The notes below the pieces were generated by a model that saw only the letters and a program-made list of their open reading frames with translations, did no database searches and was not told where the DNA came from. Source: an uncultured Psychrobacter sp. (GTDB lineage: Bacteria; Pseudomonadota; Gammaproteobacteria; Pseudomonadales; Moraxellaceae). Taken from it: a DNA stretch of 64,000 bases. Below are positions 28,284 through 36,513 of this stretch, piece by piece (positions within the stretch are counted from its first letter, which is position 1; each line of letters begins with the position of its first letter). The translations under genes were made by a program, and so were the position numbers. The DNA is taken from contig NZ_CANMAH010000001.1 in NCBI RefSeq assembly GCF_947495825.1, forward strand, positions 124,001 to 188,000, read 5' to 3'.

Positions 28284-29132
28284 GTGAGTAAGCCCGCTTT
28301 TTCTTTTGAGTTTTTCCCCGCCAAAACTGAGCTGGGACATGAAAAGCTACTTGGTACTTACGATGAGCTCAATAAACTGTCACCGAGCTACTTTTCGGTG
28401 ACTTATGGCGCTGGTGGCTCGACTCGTAGCCGCACCTTAAATATCGTCCAAGCATTATGTGCGCGCGGTGAGACCGATATTGCGCCGCACATGTCTTGTA
28501 TCGGTGACGACAAGGCCGAGATTGCTGAGCTTCTAACGCATTATAAAAGTCTAGGTATCAAGCGTCTGGTTGCCCTACGCGGCGACTTACCCTCAGGGCA
28601 AGTCGGCATGGGTGAGCTACCGTTTGCACTAGACTTGGTCAAGTTTATTCGGGAGCATTCAGGCGATCATTTCCATATCGAAGTGGCCGCGTACCCTGAG
28701 ATGCACCCACAAGCGCGTAGCTTTGAGTTTGACGTTGATAACTTGGTTAATAAGTACCAGGCTGGTGCAAATGCGTCTATCACGCAGTTTTTTTATAATG
28801 CTGATAGCTATCTATATCTGCGAGACACCTTAGAAAAACGCGGTATCGATACTGCTGTTCAGCCGCTGGTTGCAGGTATCATGCCGATCACCAACTCAAG
28901 TAACTTAATGCGTTTTGCTGATAGCTGTGGCGCTGATATTCCGCGTTATGTGCGTAAACAATTGGCTGACTTTGGCGATGACCGCACAGCCATTCGTGAG
29001 TTTGGTTTTGAAGTGGTTTATCGTCTGTGCGAGCGTCTTATTAGTGAGGGCGTGCCAGCCATGCATTTTTATAGCATGAATAAAGTTGAGCCAAACAAGC
29101 GCTTGGTAGAAGCCTTGGGTCTTGTTTCTTAG
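28284..29132 (+). CDS. metF: 5,10-methylenetetrahydrofolate reductase
   Basis: A FAD-dependent TIM-barrel enzyme producing 5-methyl-THF for methionine synthesis. Motifs are FSFEFFPAKTELG at the N-terminus, SVTYGAGGSTRSRT, HMSCIGDDKAEI, LVALRGDLPSG, VAAYPEMHPQA and QFFYNADSYL. It ends with PAMHFYSMNKVEP. The start is GTG, seven bases after an AAGGAG ribosome site. It is co-transcribed with ahcY, so it probably also answers to the SAH riboswitch, linking homocysteine release to its remethylation. Confidence 0.97.
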   Translation: MSKPAFSFEFFPAKTELGHEKLLGTYDELNKLSPSYFSVTYGAGGSTRSRTLNIVQALCARGETDIAPHMSCIGDDKAEIAELLTHYKSLGIKRLVALRGDLPSGQVGMGELPFALDLVKFIREHSGDHFHIEVAAYPEMHPQARSFEFDVDNLVNKYQAGANASITQFFYNADSYLYLRDTLEKRGIDTAVQPLVAGIMPITNSSNLMRFADSCGADIPRYVRKQLADFGDDRTAIREFGFEVVYRLCERLISEGVPAMHFYSMNKVEPNKRLVEALGLVS

Positions 29133-29156
29133 TTCTTATAACAGATTATTTATAGT

Positions 29157-29187
29157 AACTGGCGTTCTTCGGAGGGCCAGTTTTTTT
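29157..29187 (+). terminator. Terminator of ahcY-metF
   Basis: AACTGGC ... GCCAGTT stem with a loop containing CTTCGG, followed by seven T. Confidence 0.88.
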
Positions 29188-29338
29188 GTGCTAACTATAA
29201 ATTATCATTGCCATACTACCTTTATAAAAAATGTACTTTTAAATTAAGCTCTATTTACTATAGAGATACTTTTATCTAAACAATATTTTGCTAAAATATC
29301 GCACAACGTTATTGTTTAAAACATAGGATTTAGTAATT

Positions 29339-30208
29339 GTGAGACGCTTTTTTTATGCTACTAGCAGTGATACTGATGCCAATTACCCTAAATTAAGTAC
29401 TTTCTCTATTGGTACAGATATCGCTTTGACAGAAAGCATCGTACATCATTGGGGCCGTGTACTACGTGCAAATGTCGGAGATGAAGGTATTTTATTCGAC
29501 GGCTTCGGTGGCGAATATCATGTAAAGCTGCAAGACATTGGCAAAAAAAACGCCACGGTTACGTTATTGGCTCATATCGGTGAGGATCGTAGTGCGCCTA
29601 TCCATACCAAAATAGGTTTGGTTATGAGTCGTGGAGATCGAATGGATTATGCGATTCAAAAGGCCACTGAACTAGGTGTGACTGGTATTCAATTATTAAG
29701 CAGTCATCATGGTGAGGTAAATTTAAAGCCTGCACAAGTAGACAAGAAGCTTCTACACTGGCAGCAAGTGGCTATTGCCGCAAGTGAACAGTGCGGACTA
29801 AATCGGCCGCCTCTTATTTTTTCCCCTATCTCTATCCATGACTGGCTGCAAGGCTTAAACACCAATACTGCAGGCAGACAAACAGCTGTTAGCCCTATTG
29901 TCACTATGCTTAATCAAGACCCTTACTACCAGATATTACAGCAGCCAGCTGATCTACGTATGCAGCTTAGTGTACCAGCGCCCGATCAACCTGCAATGCC
30001 TGAGTCGTTATTGACAGTATTGAAACAAGAGTTACCTTATATCGAACTAATCATTGGTCCTGAAGGTGGCCTTAGTGAAAAAGAACGCAAACAAGCAGTT
30101 GATGTTGGATTTATACCTTGGCAGATTGGCATAAGGGTCTTACGTACCGAGACTGCCCCTGTTGTCGCTTTAGCCACATTACATGCACTTTATCATCCGC
30201 ACAAATAA
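29339..30208 (+). CDS. rsmE: 16S rRNA m3U1498 methyltransferase
   Basis: A SPOUT-fold methyltransferase acting on the 30S subunit. An N-terminal PUA-like part (MRRFFYATSSD ... HHWGRVLRANVGDEGILFDGFGGEY) precedes the knot domain. Its motifs are KIGLVMSRGDRMDYAIQKATELGVTGIQLLSS, the cofactor loop IELIIGPEGGLSEKE and the end LRTETAPVVALATLHALY. At 289 residues it is longer than E. coli RsmE (243) because of a linker around residues 165-220. The start is GTG (MRRFF). TAGGAT lies upstream. Confidence 0.95.
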   Translation: MRRFFYATSSDTDANYPKLSTFSIGTDIALTESIVHHWGRVLRANVGDEGILFDGFGGEYHVKLQDIGKKNATVTLLAHIGEDRSAPIHTKIGLVMSRGDRMDYAIQKATELGVTGIQLLSSHHGEVNLKPAQVDKKLLHWQQVAIAASEQCGLNRPPLIFSPISIHDWLQGLNTNTAGRQTAVSPIVTMLNQDPYYQILQQPADLRMQLSVPAPDQPAMPESLLTVLKQELPYIELIIGPEGGLSEKERKQAVDVGFIPWQIGIRVLRTETAPVVALATLHALYHPHK

Positions 30209-30329
30209 AAAGTATAAACATCCCAATAAAATAAAAAATATCGGACAAATGTCCGCAAATCATTTACAATCGCTATTTTATAACTTTATTATAATATTAA
30301 CATCCTTGCTTGACTATTGAGTCTCAATT

Positions 30330-32039
30330 ATGACTACCTTTGCGCCCCTTTTACCCTCAGTTAAGCAGCAACTAATGACAGAGCTGTGCGAGCGTCTCGA
30401 AGACGCTGTATTTATCTTGGACGCTAACTTACGCTATATGTCCATTAATCCTGCCTATGAAGTGATGATTGGTTTTGAAGAGCCGTATATGATTGGACGG
30501 CCTCTTGGTATATATGCTGCAGAATTCTTATCAGAAAAAGAGCAGTCCATCTTAAAAGATATATCCAATCGACTAGATGATGAGGGTTTTTATGAAAATA
30601 ATTTCGCTCTACTAAACCGCTATGGACGCACACTCAATTGTCATATATCTTATCGCAGATTTTATGTGGACAAAACTGTCTATTATGTTGGCATGGTGCG
30701 TGACATCTCCTCAGTCGTCAAAGACCAACAGCAAGTCGCGCATCTACTCAATCATAATCAGCTTACAGGTTTACCCAATCGCAAAGTTTTTTTGAGTCAG
30801 ACCAATGATGTATTGATGGATAGCTTTCAAGAAGTGGTGATTATTCGAGCGAATATCGATCGCTATCGTATTTTGGTCAATAATCTTGGACAAGACAATG
30901 TTGATAAGCTTATAAAAGAGTTCGTTGCTAGAGTAAACGCTCTTGAGCTCAACCAGTTATTATGTTTTTCACACTTAGGTGGTGATGACTTTGGACTATT
31001 GTTTGAGTTTAGTGATGCTCATTTAGTACGCCACGAACTCGATAGCTTGATGCATATGTGCGAGCGACCATTTGTCCTAAACAATACCAGTATTTATCTA
31101 CAAATATCAGTTGGGGTCAGTTATTACCCTAAAGATGGTAACCAGTTAAGCAGCTTACTAAATAAAGCTGAAAAAGCGTTACACTACGCCAAAGAGCATG
31201 GCGGAGATGATGTTTGCTGGTATAACGACGAGATAAATCACGAAACAATTGATAGCTTACAATTAGAGACTGAGCTGCGTGAAGCCATAGTGGCCAAGCA
31301 GTTCGTGCCATACTATCAACCCAAAGTCACATTAGAAACAGGCGCTATCGCTGGTTTTGAGGCGCTTGTACGCTGGCACCATCCTACGCGCGGATTGCTA
31401 CAACCAAAAGATTTTATTGAAGCCATCATCAAGCATAAACTGTCATTTGATTTATTTTGTCAGATGGCTGTTCAGATCGCTGAACAGCTATGTATTTGGG
31501 AATCGATGAGTTTTACGCAACATGTATGCATCAATGCTGACGCTGCAGAATTCAGCCATATTGAGTTTTTTGACTTTGTAACCAATCTATTCACTCATCA
31601 TTCTATTCAACCTGATCAGTTGCATATCGAAGTCACCGAGTCTTCTTTGATGCTGCGGCATGCAAGTGTTAAACAACAGCTTATCGCGCTAAAAGAGTTG
31701 GGAGTCTGTTTGTCTCTTGATGATTTTGGTACGGGTTACGCCTCTCTTAGCTACTTACAAGAGTATCCCTTTAATTTTATTAAAATTGACAAAAGCTTTA
31801 TCGATAAAATCGTGAATAATCGTACTCAGTCTGCCATCGTTAAAGCTATTTTAGATCTGGCTACTGCTTTGGATATGAGTGCCGTCGCTGAAGGTATTGA
31901 GACTGAGCAGCAACGTGATTTGTTATTACAAATGGGCTGTCAATATGGACAAGGCTACTGGTTTGGACGTCCTGTACCTGCCGATATAGCAACCGATATG
32001 TTAAGACAATCAACCCTTCCAAACCCAAACTTTAGCTGA
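30330..32039 (+). CDS. PAS-GGDEF-EAL protein, probable c-di-GMP phosphodiesterase
   Basis: A 569-residue signalling protein without membrane helices. A PAS domain spans about residues 18-130. The GGDEF domain (about 140-300) has the degenerate active site GGDDF (217-221), and the first metal-binding Asp is replaced in ANIDRY. The EAL domain (about 305-560) has FEALVRWHHP (EAL at 344-346), the CINADAAEF asparagine, IEVTESSL, LDDFGTGYASLSYL, FIKIDKSFI and AEGIETE, so all catalytic residues appear intact. It is therefore probably a phosphodiesterase with a regulatory GGDEF domain. The PAS ligand is unknown. Confidence 0.9.
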   Translation: MTTFAPLLPSVKQQLMTELCERLEDAVFILDANLRYMSINPAYEVMIGFEEPYMIGRPLGIYAAEFLSEKEQSILKDISNRLDDEGFYENNFALLNRYGRTLNCHISYRRFYVDKTVYYVGMVRDISSVVKDQQQVAHLLNHNQLTGLPNRKVFLSQTNDVLMDSFQEVVIIRANIDRYRILVNNLGQDNVDKLIKEFVARVNALELNQLLCFSHLGGDDFGLLFEFSDAHLVRHELDSLMHMCERPFVLNNTSIYLQISVGVSYYPKDGNQLSSLLNKAEKALHYAKEHGGDDVCWYNDEINHETIDSLQLETELREAIVAKQFVPYYQPKVTLETGAIAGFEALVRWHHPTRGLLQPKDFIEAIIKHKLSFDLFCQMAVQIAEQLCIWESMSFTQHVCINADAAEFSHIEFFDFVTNLFTHHSIQPDQLHIEVTESSLMLRHASVKQQLIALKELGVCLSLDDFGTGYASLSYLQEYPFNFIKIDKSFIDKIVNNRTQSAIVKAILDLATALDMSAVAEGIETEQQRDLLLQMGCQYGQGYWFGRPVPADIATDMLRQSTLPNPNFS

Positions 32040-32422
32040 TCTTAACTGTCCTTGTTACCAGACATACTGGCCTTTTATAGACTTGTACATCTACCGTATG
32101 TACGGTATCTACCACAACTTTGGTACTGTCTTTTTTTAAGCGCTAACGTTGATTGTATAAAGGATGCAAGATAGGTTCATGACTTATCAGTATTATAACC
32201 AAACTTGTATAATTTCTAGTGAACGCCTATCTTTTGAGGTGAATTTACTAATACAGTCATAATTCTTTTAGCATTTTTCAACGTTATATTATATGACCGA
32301 TATCGCTGCCCTAAGTCTTTCTTGTAGGCAAATCTGATATCAGTAACATACTAACAGTCAAAATAATCACAAACCAAGTCGTTTGTTTGCTGTCGGTCAT
32401 ATCAAAAAAAGGACAGGAAGTT
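32040..32422. other. Intergenic stretch with a probable promoter and a palindrome
   Basis: No gene is visible. It holds a 16-base palindrome (32092-32107), a weak terminator-like T run near 32131, and a promoter at 32184-32213. Other sequence is unremarkable. Confidence 0.5.
32184..32213 (+). promoter_or_regulatory. Probable promoter of the first acyl-CoA dehydrogenase gene
   Basis: TTATCA, an 18-base spacer and a perfect TATAAT precede the gene. They would give a leader of about 200 bases. Confidence 0.4.
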
Positions 32423-34216
32423 ATGCAGTACAAAGCCCCATTACGTGATATTCAATTCGTTATGCATGAGCTACTTGATAGCGAAAGCCACTATAAACGT
32501 CTACCAAAATTTCAAGAAGCCGATCGTGAGCTAATGGACAGCCTGTTTGAGATGGCTGCAAGCTTTGCTGAAAACGAATTGTCACCACTGAATCAAAGTG
32601 GCGATGCTGAGGGCTGCCATTTCGATAATGGTAAAGTAACCACACCTAAAGGCTTTAAAGAAGCTTATCAACAGTACTGTGAGCTTGGCTTCCCTGCGCT
32701 TTCTGCTGAAGAAGAGTTTGGTGGTCAAAACATGCCGTTTTCGTTATCTACCGTCATTAATGAGATGGTAGGTACGGCTAACTGGTCATTCTCTATGTAC
32801 CCAGGCTTATCCCATGGTGCTATCCAAACCATCGAGCATCACGGTACTGATAGCCAAAAAGAAACGTATTTAGAAAAAATGGTCACTGGCGAATGGTCAG
32901 GAACTATGTGTCTTACTGAAGCGCATGCAGGATCTGACTTAGGTATTATTCGTACCAAAGCTCAGCCAAATGACGATGGCAGTTATAGCATCACTGGTCA
33001 AAAGATTTTTATTTCAGCCGGCGAGCATGATTTGGCTGAAAACATTATTCATATTGTGCTGGCGCGTCTACCAGGCGCACCTGCCGGCACCAAAGGCATC
33101 TCACTGTTTATCGTACCTAAAGTAATGGTCAACGAAGATAACAGCTTGGGCGAAAACAACAATGTTGTCTGCGGCTCTATCGAACACAAAATGGGTATCA
33201 AAGCTTCTGCCACTTGCGTAATGAACTTCGATGGCGCAACAGGTTACTTGATTGGTCCTGAAAACCGCGGCCTACAATGCATGTTTACTTTTATGAATGT
33301 GGCACGTATCGGTACGGCTGTTCAAGGTTTGACTGCAGCAGAATATGCGTTCCAAGGCTCATTGACTTATGCCAAAGACCGCCTAGCGATGCGTTCTTTG
33401 TCAGGTGCCAAAGCGCCAGATAAAGTCGCTGACCCTATCATTGTGCATCCAGCTGTCCGTAATATGCTATTGACTGAAAAAGCCTTCGCTGAAGGGGGCC
33501 GCGCACTAGTATATTATCTCTCTCATTTTGCTGATACGGTGGCAAAAGGTGAAGGCGATGACCTTAAGTTTGCCGATCAAATGCTGTCATTACTGACGCC
33601 GATTGCCAAAGCTTTCTTAACTGAAACTGGTCTAGAAGCCGCTAATCATGGTGTGCAAGTCTATGGTGGTCATGGCTTTATCAGTGAATGGGGTATGGAA
33701 CAAAACGTCCGTGATACCCGTATTGCTTGTTTATATGAAGGTACCACTGAGATTCAAGCGCTTGATTTACTGGGCCGTAAAGTCTTAGGCTCACAAGGTA
33801 AATTGCTGGCAAACTTTTCTAATATCATTCAGAAGTTCTGTGAAGAAAATAAAGACAATGATGAGATGGGACAGTTCATTCGTCCACTTGCCAAGCATCT
33901 AAAAGAATGGGGTGATTTGACTGCACGTATCGGTATGCAGGCCACTGAAAACCCTGATGCCGTTGGCGGAGCTGCCGTCGACTATATGTATTTTAGTGGT
34001 TATGTCACTCTTGCCTACTTATGGGCACGTATGGCGCTAATTGCTCAAACTGAGATTAAAAATGGCAACAGTGAGCATGCTTTCTATGATGCTAAAGTTA
34101 AGACGGCACAGTTCTATTTTGCTAAACTATTACCGCGTACTACTACGCATGTAAAGCGCATTAACACTGGTGTTGAGCCATACATGAGCATGAACGTTGA
34201 TCAATTTGCTTTTTAG
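32423..34216 (+). CDS. Acyl-CoA dehydrogenase, DmdC-like subfamily (copy 1)
   Basis: An FAD-dependent acyl-CoA dehydrogenase of about 597 residues, with the extra N-terminal segment and C-terminal domain typical of the DmdC-like subgroup. Core motifs are WSGTMCLTEAHAGSDLGIIRTKA, KIFISAGEHDL, SIEHKMGIKASATCVMNFDGATGYLIG, the catalytic-region VQVYGGHGFISEWGMEQNVRDTRIACLYEGTTEIQALDLLGRK, and a C-terminal NVDQFAF. The frame is open from 32387, but the ATG at 32423 follows AGGAAG and matches the paralogue's start (MxxYxAPLxDxxF). The substrate is probably a fatty acyl-CoA and cannot be told from sequence. It ends in a strong terminator. Confidence 0.9.
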   Translation: MQYKAPLRDIQFVMHELLDSESHYKRLPKFQEADRELMDSLFEMAASFAENELSPLNQSGDAEGCHFDNGKVTTPKGFKEAYQQYCELGFPALSAEEEFGGQNMPFSLSTVINEMVGTANWSFSMYPGLSHGAIQTIEHHGTDSQKETYLEKMVTGEWSGTMCLTEAHAGSDLGIIRTKAQPNDDGSYSITGQKIFISAGEHDLAENIIHIVLARLPGAPAGTKGISLFIVPKVMVNEDNSLGENNNVVCGSIEHKMGIKASATCVMNFDGATGYLIGPENRGLQCMFTFMNVARIGTAVQGLTAAEYAFQGSLTYAKDRLAMRSLSGAKAPDKVADPIIVHPAVRNMLLTEKAFAEGGRALVYYLSHFADTVAKGEGDDLKFADQMLSLLTPIAKAFLTETGLEAANHGVQVYGGHGFISEWGMEQNVRDTRIACLYEGTTEIQALDLLGRKVLGSQGKLLANFSNIIQKFCEENKDNDEMGQFIRPLAKHLKEWGDLTARIGMQATENPDAVGGAAVDYMYFSGYVTLAYLWARMALIAQTEIKNGNSEHAFYDAKVKTAQFYFAKLLPRTTTHVKRINTGVEPYMSMNVDQFAF

Positions 34217-34291
34217 AATTGAATGCTAATAGATTCTATTGCGGTTAAATATTGTAATTTTTGATCTAATAAGAATTTAGATGCAGTACCA

Positions 34292-34330
34292 CTATCGGCA
34301 ACATACTTCGGTGTGTTGCCGATTTTTTTA
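34292..34330 (+). terminator. Terminator of acyl-CoA dehydrogenase copy 1
   Basis: A ten-pair stem ATCGGCAACA/TGTTGCCGAT, capped by CTTCGG, is followed by seven T. Confidence 0.92.
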
Positions 34331-34361
34331 TTGGCTCATGATTTTTTATTAAAATATTCAG

Positions 34362-34396
34362 TTTATACTCCATATGGATTCCAATTGGAGTATAAT
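34362..34396 (+). promoter_or_regulatory. Tandem palindromic operator and -10 of the RHH regulator gene
   Basis: TTATACTCC (34364-34372 region) and GGAGTATAA (34387-34395) form a perfect nine-base inverted repeat. Inside it lie two palindromes, CCATATGG (34370-34377) and CCAATTGG (34381-34388), 11 bases apart, one helical turn. The right arm overlaps a perfect -10, TATAAT (34391-34396). The geometry suits two ribbon-helix-helix dimers binding side by side and blocking the promoter. I infer autoregulation by the downstream gene. Confidence 0.6.
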
Positions 34397-34428
34397 ACCG
34401 TATTAAGAAAGTTTGTTATAAGGATCAT

Positions 34429-34854
34429 ATGATGGCAAGTAAAAACACAACGCCTATTCGTACCCGCGCAGGCGAGACAGAAAAGGTCACAATTAATCTT
34501 GGCTACGTAGATCTTGGGCAAGTAGATTTGATGGTGCAGGAAGGTTTTTATTCTAATCGTACTGACTTTATTCGCACAGCGATACGTAATCAGCTAACCA
34601 CGCATGCTGATGTGGTACAGCAAACTGTTGCTCGTAAAACCTTAGAGTTAGGACTACGCCATTACACCCGCGCCGATCTTGAAGCCGTCCAAGAGCGTAA
34701 TGAAAAACTGCATATTCAAGTATTGGGTCTGGCGACCATCGCAACTGATGTAACCCCAGAGCTTGTAGAGGCCACTATTGAAAGCATTACCGTATTAGGC
34801 GCGCTGCAAGCCAGTCCAGAGATAAAAGCAGTTTTGGCTAATAAAATGGTTTAA
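34429..34854 (+). CDS. Ribbon-helix-helix (CopG/Arc-type) transcriptional regulator
   Basis: A 141-residue protein. Residues about 17-56 fit a ribbon-helix-helix fold: the DNA-contacting strand TEKVTINLGYVDLGQVDLMVQEGF followed by the helix segment YSNRTDFIRTAIRNQL. The rest (about 57-141) is a helical region that could bind a ligand or mediate oligomerisation; I do not recognise it. AAGGATC precedes tandem ATGs (34429 and 34432), the second being better spaced. A palindromic operator overlaps its promoter, and a PHB-depolymerase-family gene follows after 75 bases, presumably under its control. Confidence 0.8.
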   Translation: MMASKNTTPIRTRAGETEKVTINLGYVDLGQVDLMVQEGFYSNRTDFIRTAIRNQLTTHADVVQQTVARKTLELGLRHYTRADLEAVQERNEKLHIQVLGLATIATDVTPELVEATIESITVLGALQASPEIKAVLANKMV

Positions 34855-34929
34855 GCACCTGTTTTTACTTTTGCAGCCACCCTTAACATTTATAGACATA
34901 ACTTATAGGCATATAAAGGAAAGTGACCA

Positions 34930-36192
34930 ATGGATTTTTCAAGATTTAATATGACACCGCCGCATCTCAAAGAAGCCATGAAACTTATAAAATCTGGCCA
35001 GCTAAAAGAAGCCACCAACGTGATTCAAAAGAACTTGAGCGGCGCAGCACCAGCTAGCCATACTGATGAGAACCCTATCAAAGATGTAACACCCAGCGCG
35101 TCAACGCTAGAGGACAACTCGACATCAAAGGACAAGCCTACAGCTACAGGCAGTGATGAGCTATTTAATAAGCTGCCTGATAAACTGCAAGATTTTACAG
35201 ATAAAATGAAAAATTTTAAGCTGGACTTGCCAACAATGATGGATGTGAGTGCTCTTCGTACTGGGGTTCATACGCATATCGAGCAGCCTATTCCTGACAA
35301 TGCGCAGTTTCTTAAAGGCACCCTTAAGTCATCTCAAGGCAGTCATGACTACCGATTATATATTCCCTCAAACTACGCTCAAGCGGTAGAAGAAGGCCTA
35401 CGCTTGCCTCTAGTAGTCATGTTGCATGGTTGTACGCAATCACCAGAAGATTTCGCTGCGGGTACACGCATGAATGAGTTGGCAGAAGAGTATCGCTGCT
35501 TAATCGTTTACCCTTCCCAGCCAACTTCTGCTAACCCCAATCGCTGCTGGAACTGGTTTAAACCTTCTGATCAACAACAAGGTCAAGGCGAGCCTGCATG
35601 GCTTGCAGCATTGACCAAATCTATTATTGAAGATTATGCAGTAGATTCATCGCGTGTGTATATTGCGGGGCTATCTGCAGGCGCTGCTATGGCCGTGATT
35701 ATGGCTGAGAACTACCCTGAGATGTATGCTGCAGTTGGCGTACATTCAGGGCTGGCTTATCGTAGTGCCACCGACTTGCCGTCTGCATTAATGACGATGC
35801 GTCAGGGCGGCTCCGCTACTCCAAAGCTGTCAAGGAATAGTAAGTTTGTCCCAACAATTGTATTTCATGGCGATCAGGATCACACCGTAAGTATTCGCAA
35901 TGGCGCGCAGATATTTGAGCAAGCAGAGCAGCGCTTACAAGCGCAAAAGACTGGTTTGATCACCCATCAGCATAAGCAATGTACTGAGCAAAATTGTCGT
36001 AGTACTCAATTAGAGATTTGTGATAGTGAAGGAGTTAGCCAGTTGGAATATTGGAAGATTCATGGCGCTGGACATAGCTGGGCAGGTGGCAGCAGCGCAG
36101 GGTCTTATACTGACCCTAAGGGACCGGATGCTTCAAAAGAGATGCTGCGATTTTTCTTAAATCACTCATTAGGACACGTTGACCTAACCTAG
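34930..36192 (+). CDS. PHB depolymerase family esterase
   Basis: An alpha/beta-hydrolase of 420 residues from the poly(3-hydroxybutyrate) depolymerase/feruloyl-esterase family. The N-terminus MDFSRFNMTPPHLKEAMKLIKSGQLKEAT is shared with the intracellular-type proteins and there is no signal peptide. The catalytic fold starts at about residue 130. It contains VVMLHGCTQSPEDFAAGTRMNELAE, the nucleophile elbow GLSAGAAMAVIMAENYPEMY, the acid region FHGDQDHTV and the catalytic His in IHGAGHSWAGG. It is probably the target of the upstream ribbon-helix-helix regulator. The polymer or ester substrate is not proved; no PHA synthase is in the window. Confidence 0.87.
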   Translation: MDFSRFNMTPPHLKEAMKLIKSGQLKEATNVIQKNLSGAAPASHTDENPIKDVTPSASTLEDNSTSKDKPTATGSDELFNKLPDKLQDFTDKMKNFKLDLPTMMDVSALRTGVHTHIEQPIPDNAQFLKGTLKSSQGSHDYRLYIPSNYAQAVEEGLRLPLVVMLHGCTQSPEDFAAGTRMNELAEEYRCLIVYPSQPTSANPNRCWNWFKPSDQQQGQGEPAWLAALTKSIIEDYAVDSSRVYIAGLSAGAAMAVIMAENYPEMYAAVGVHSGLAYRSATDLPSALMTMRQGGSATPKLSRNSKFVPTIVFHGDQDHTVSIRNGAQIFEQAEQRLQAQKTGLITHQHKQCTEQNCRSTQLEICDSEGVSQLEYWKIHGAGHSWAGGSSAGSYTDPKGPDASKEMLRFFLNHSLGHVDLT

Positions 36193-36513
36193 TCTTCATT
36201 AAACATGTGAGCCAAAATTGCCGTTAGACGGTCGTGTTTTGTAATCAGCAGTTTATTTTATGGCTGGCAAACTATCCATAAAGCTTTTTTTGTATTTTAT
36301 TTGAGCACTACAATAGTAGCGGCCAACTTTTAGTGTACGCACTATTCACTAAGAGATACACAAGCTTAGCCATTAATTTGCTAAACTTTACTGATTATCA
36401 TAGGCTCAACTTAATAAAAACCATTGCGTTATTTGCCATGACAGTTAAAGAACATCATGATAAATATAAGCAAATATGTGTAACTCTATTAATTTTAAAC
36501 CAAAGGAATGTTT
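36193..36513. other. Intergenic stretch, no gene recognised
   Basis: About 320 bases before acyl-CoA dehydrogenase copy 2. TTAGTG-N11-CACTAA (36330-36352) is an isolated inverted repeat. A short open frame (36333-36527) lacks a ribosome site and overlaps the next gene. AAGGA sits directly before the dehydrogenase start. Confidence 0.5.

Noticed and set aside
36330-36352. TTAGTG-N11-CACTAA inverted repeat as an operator
   Set aside because: It is short, far from a recognised promoter and likely by chance in A+T-rich DNA.
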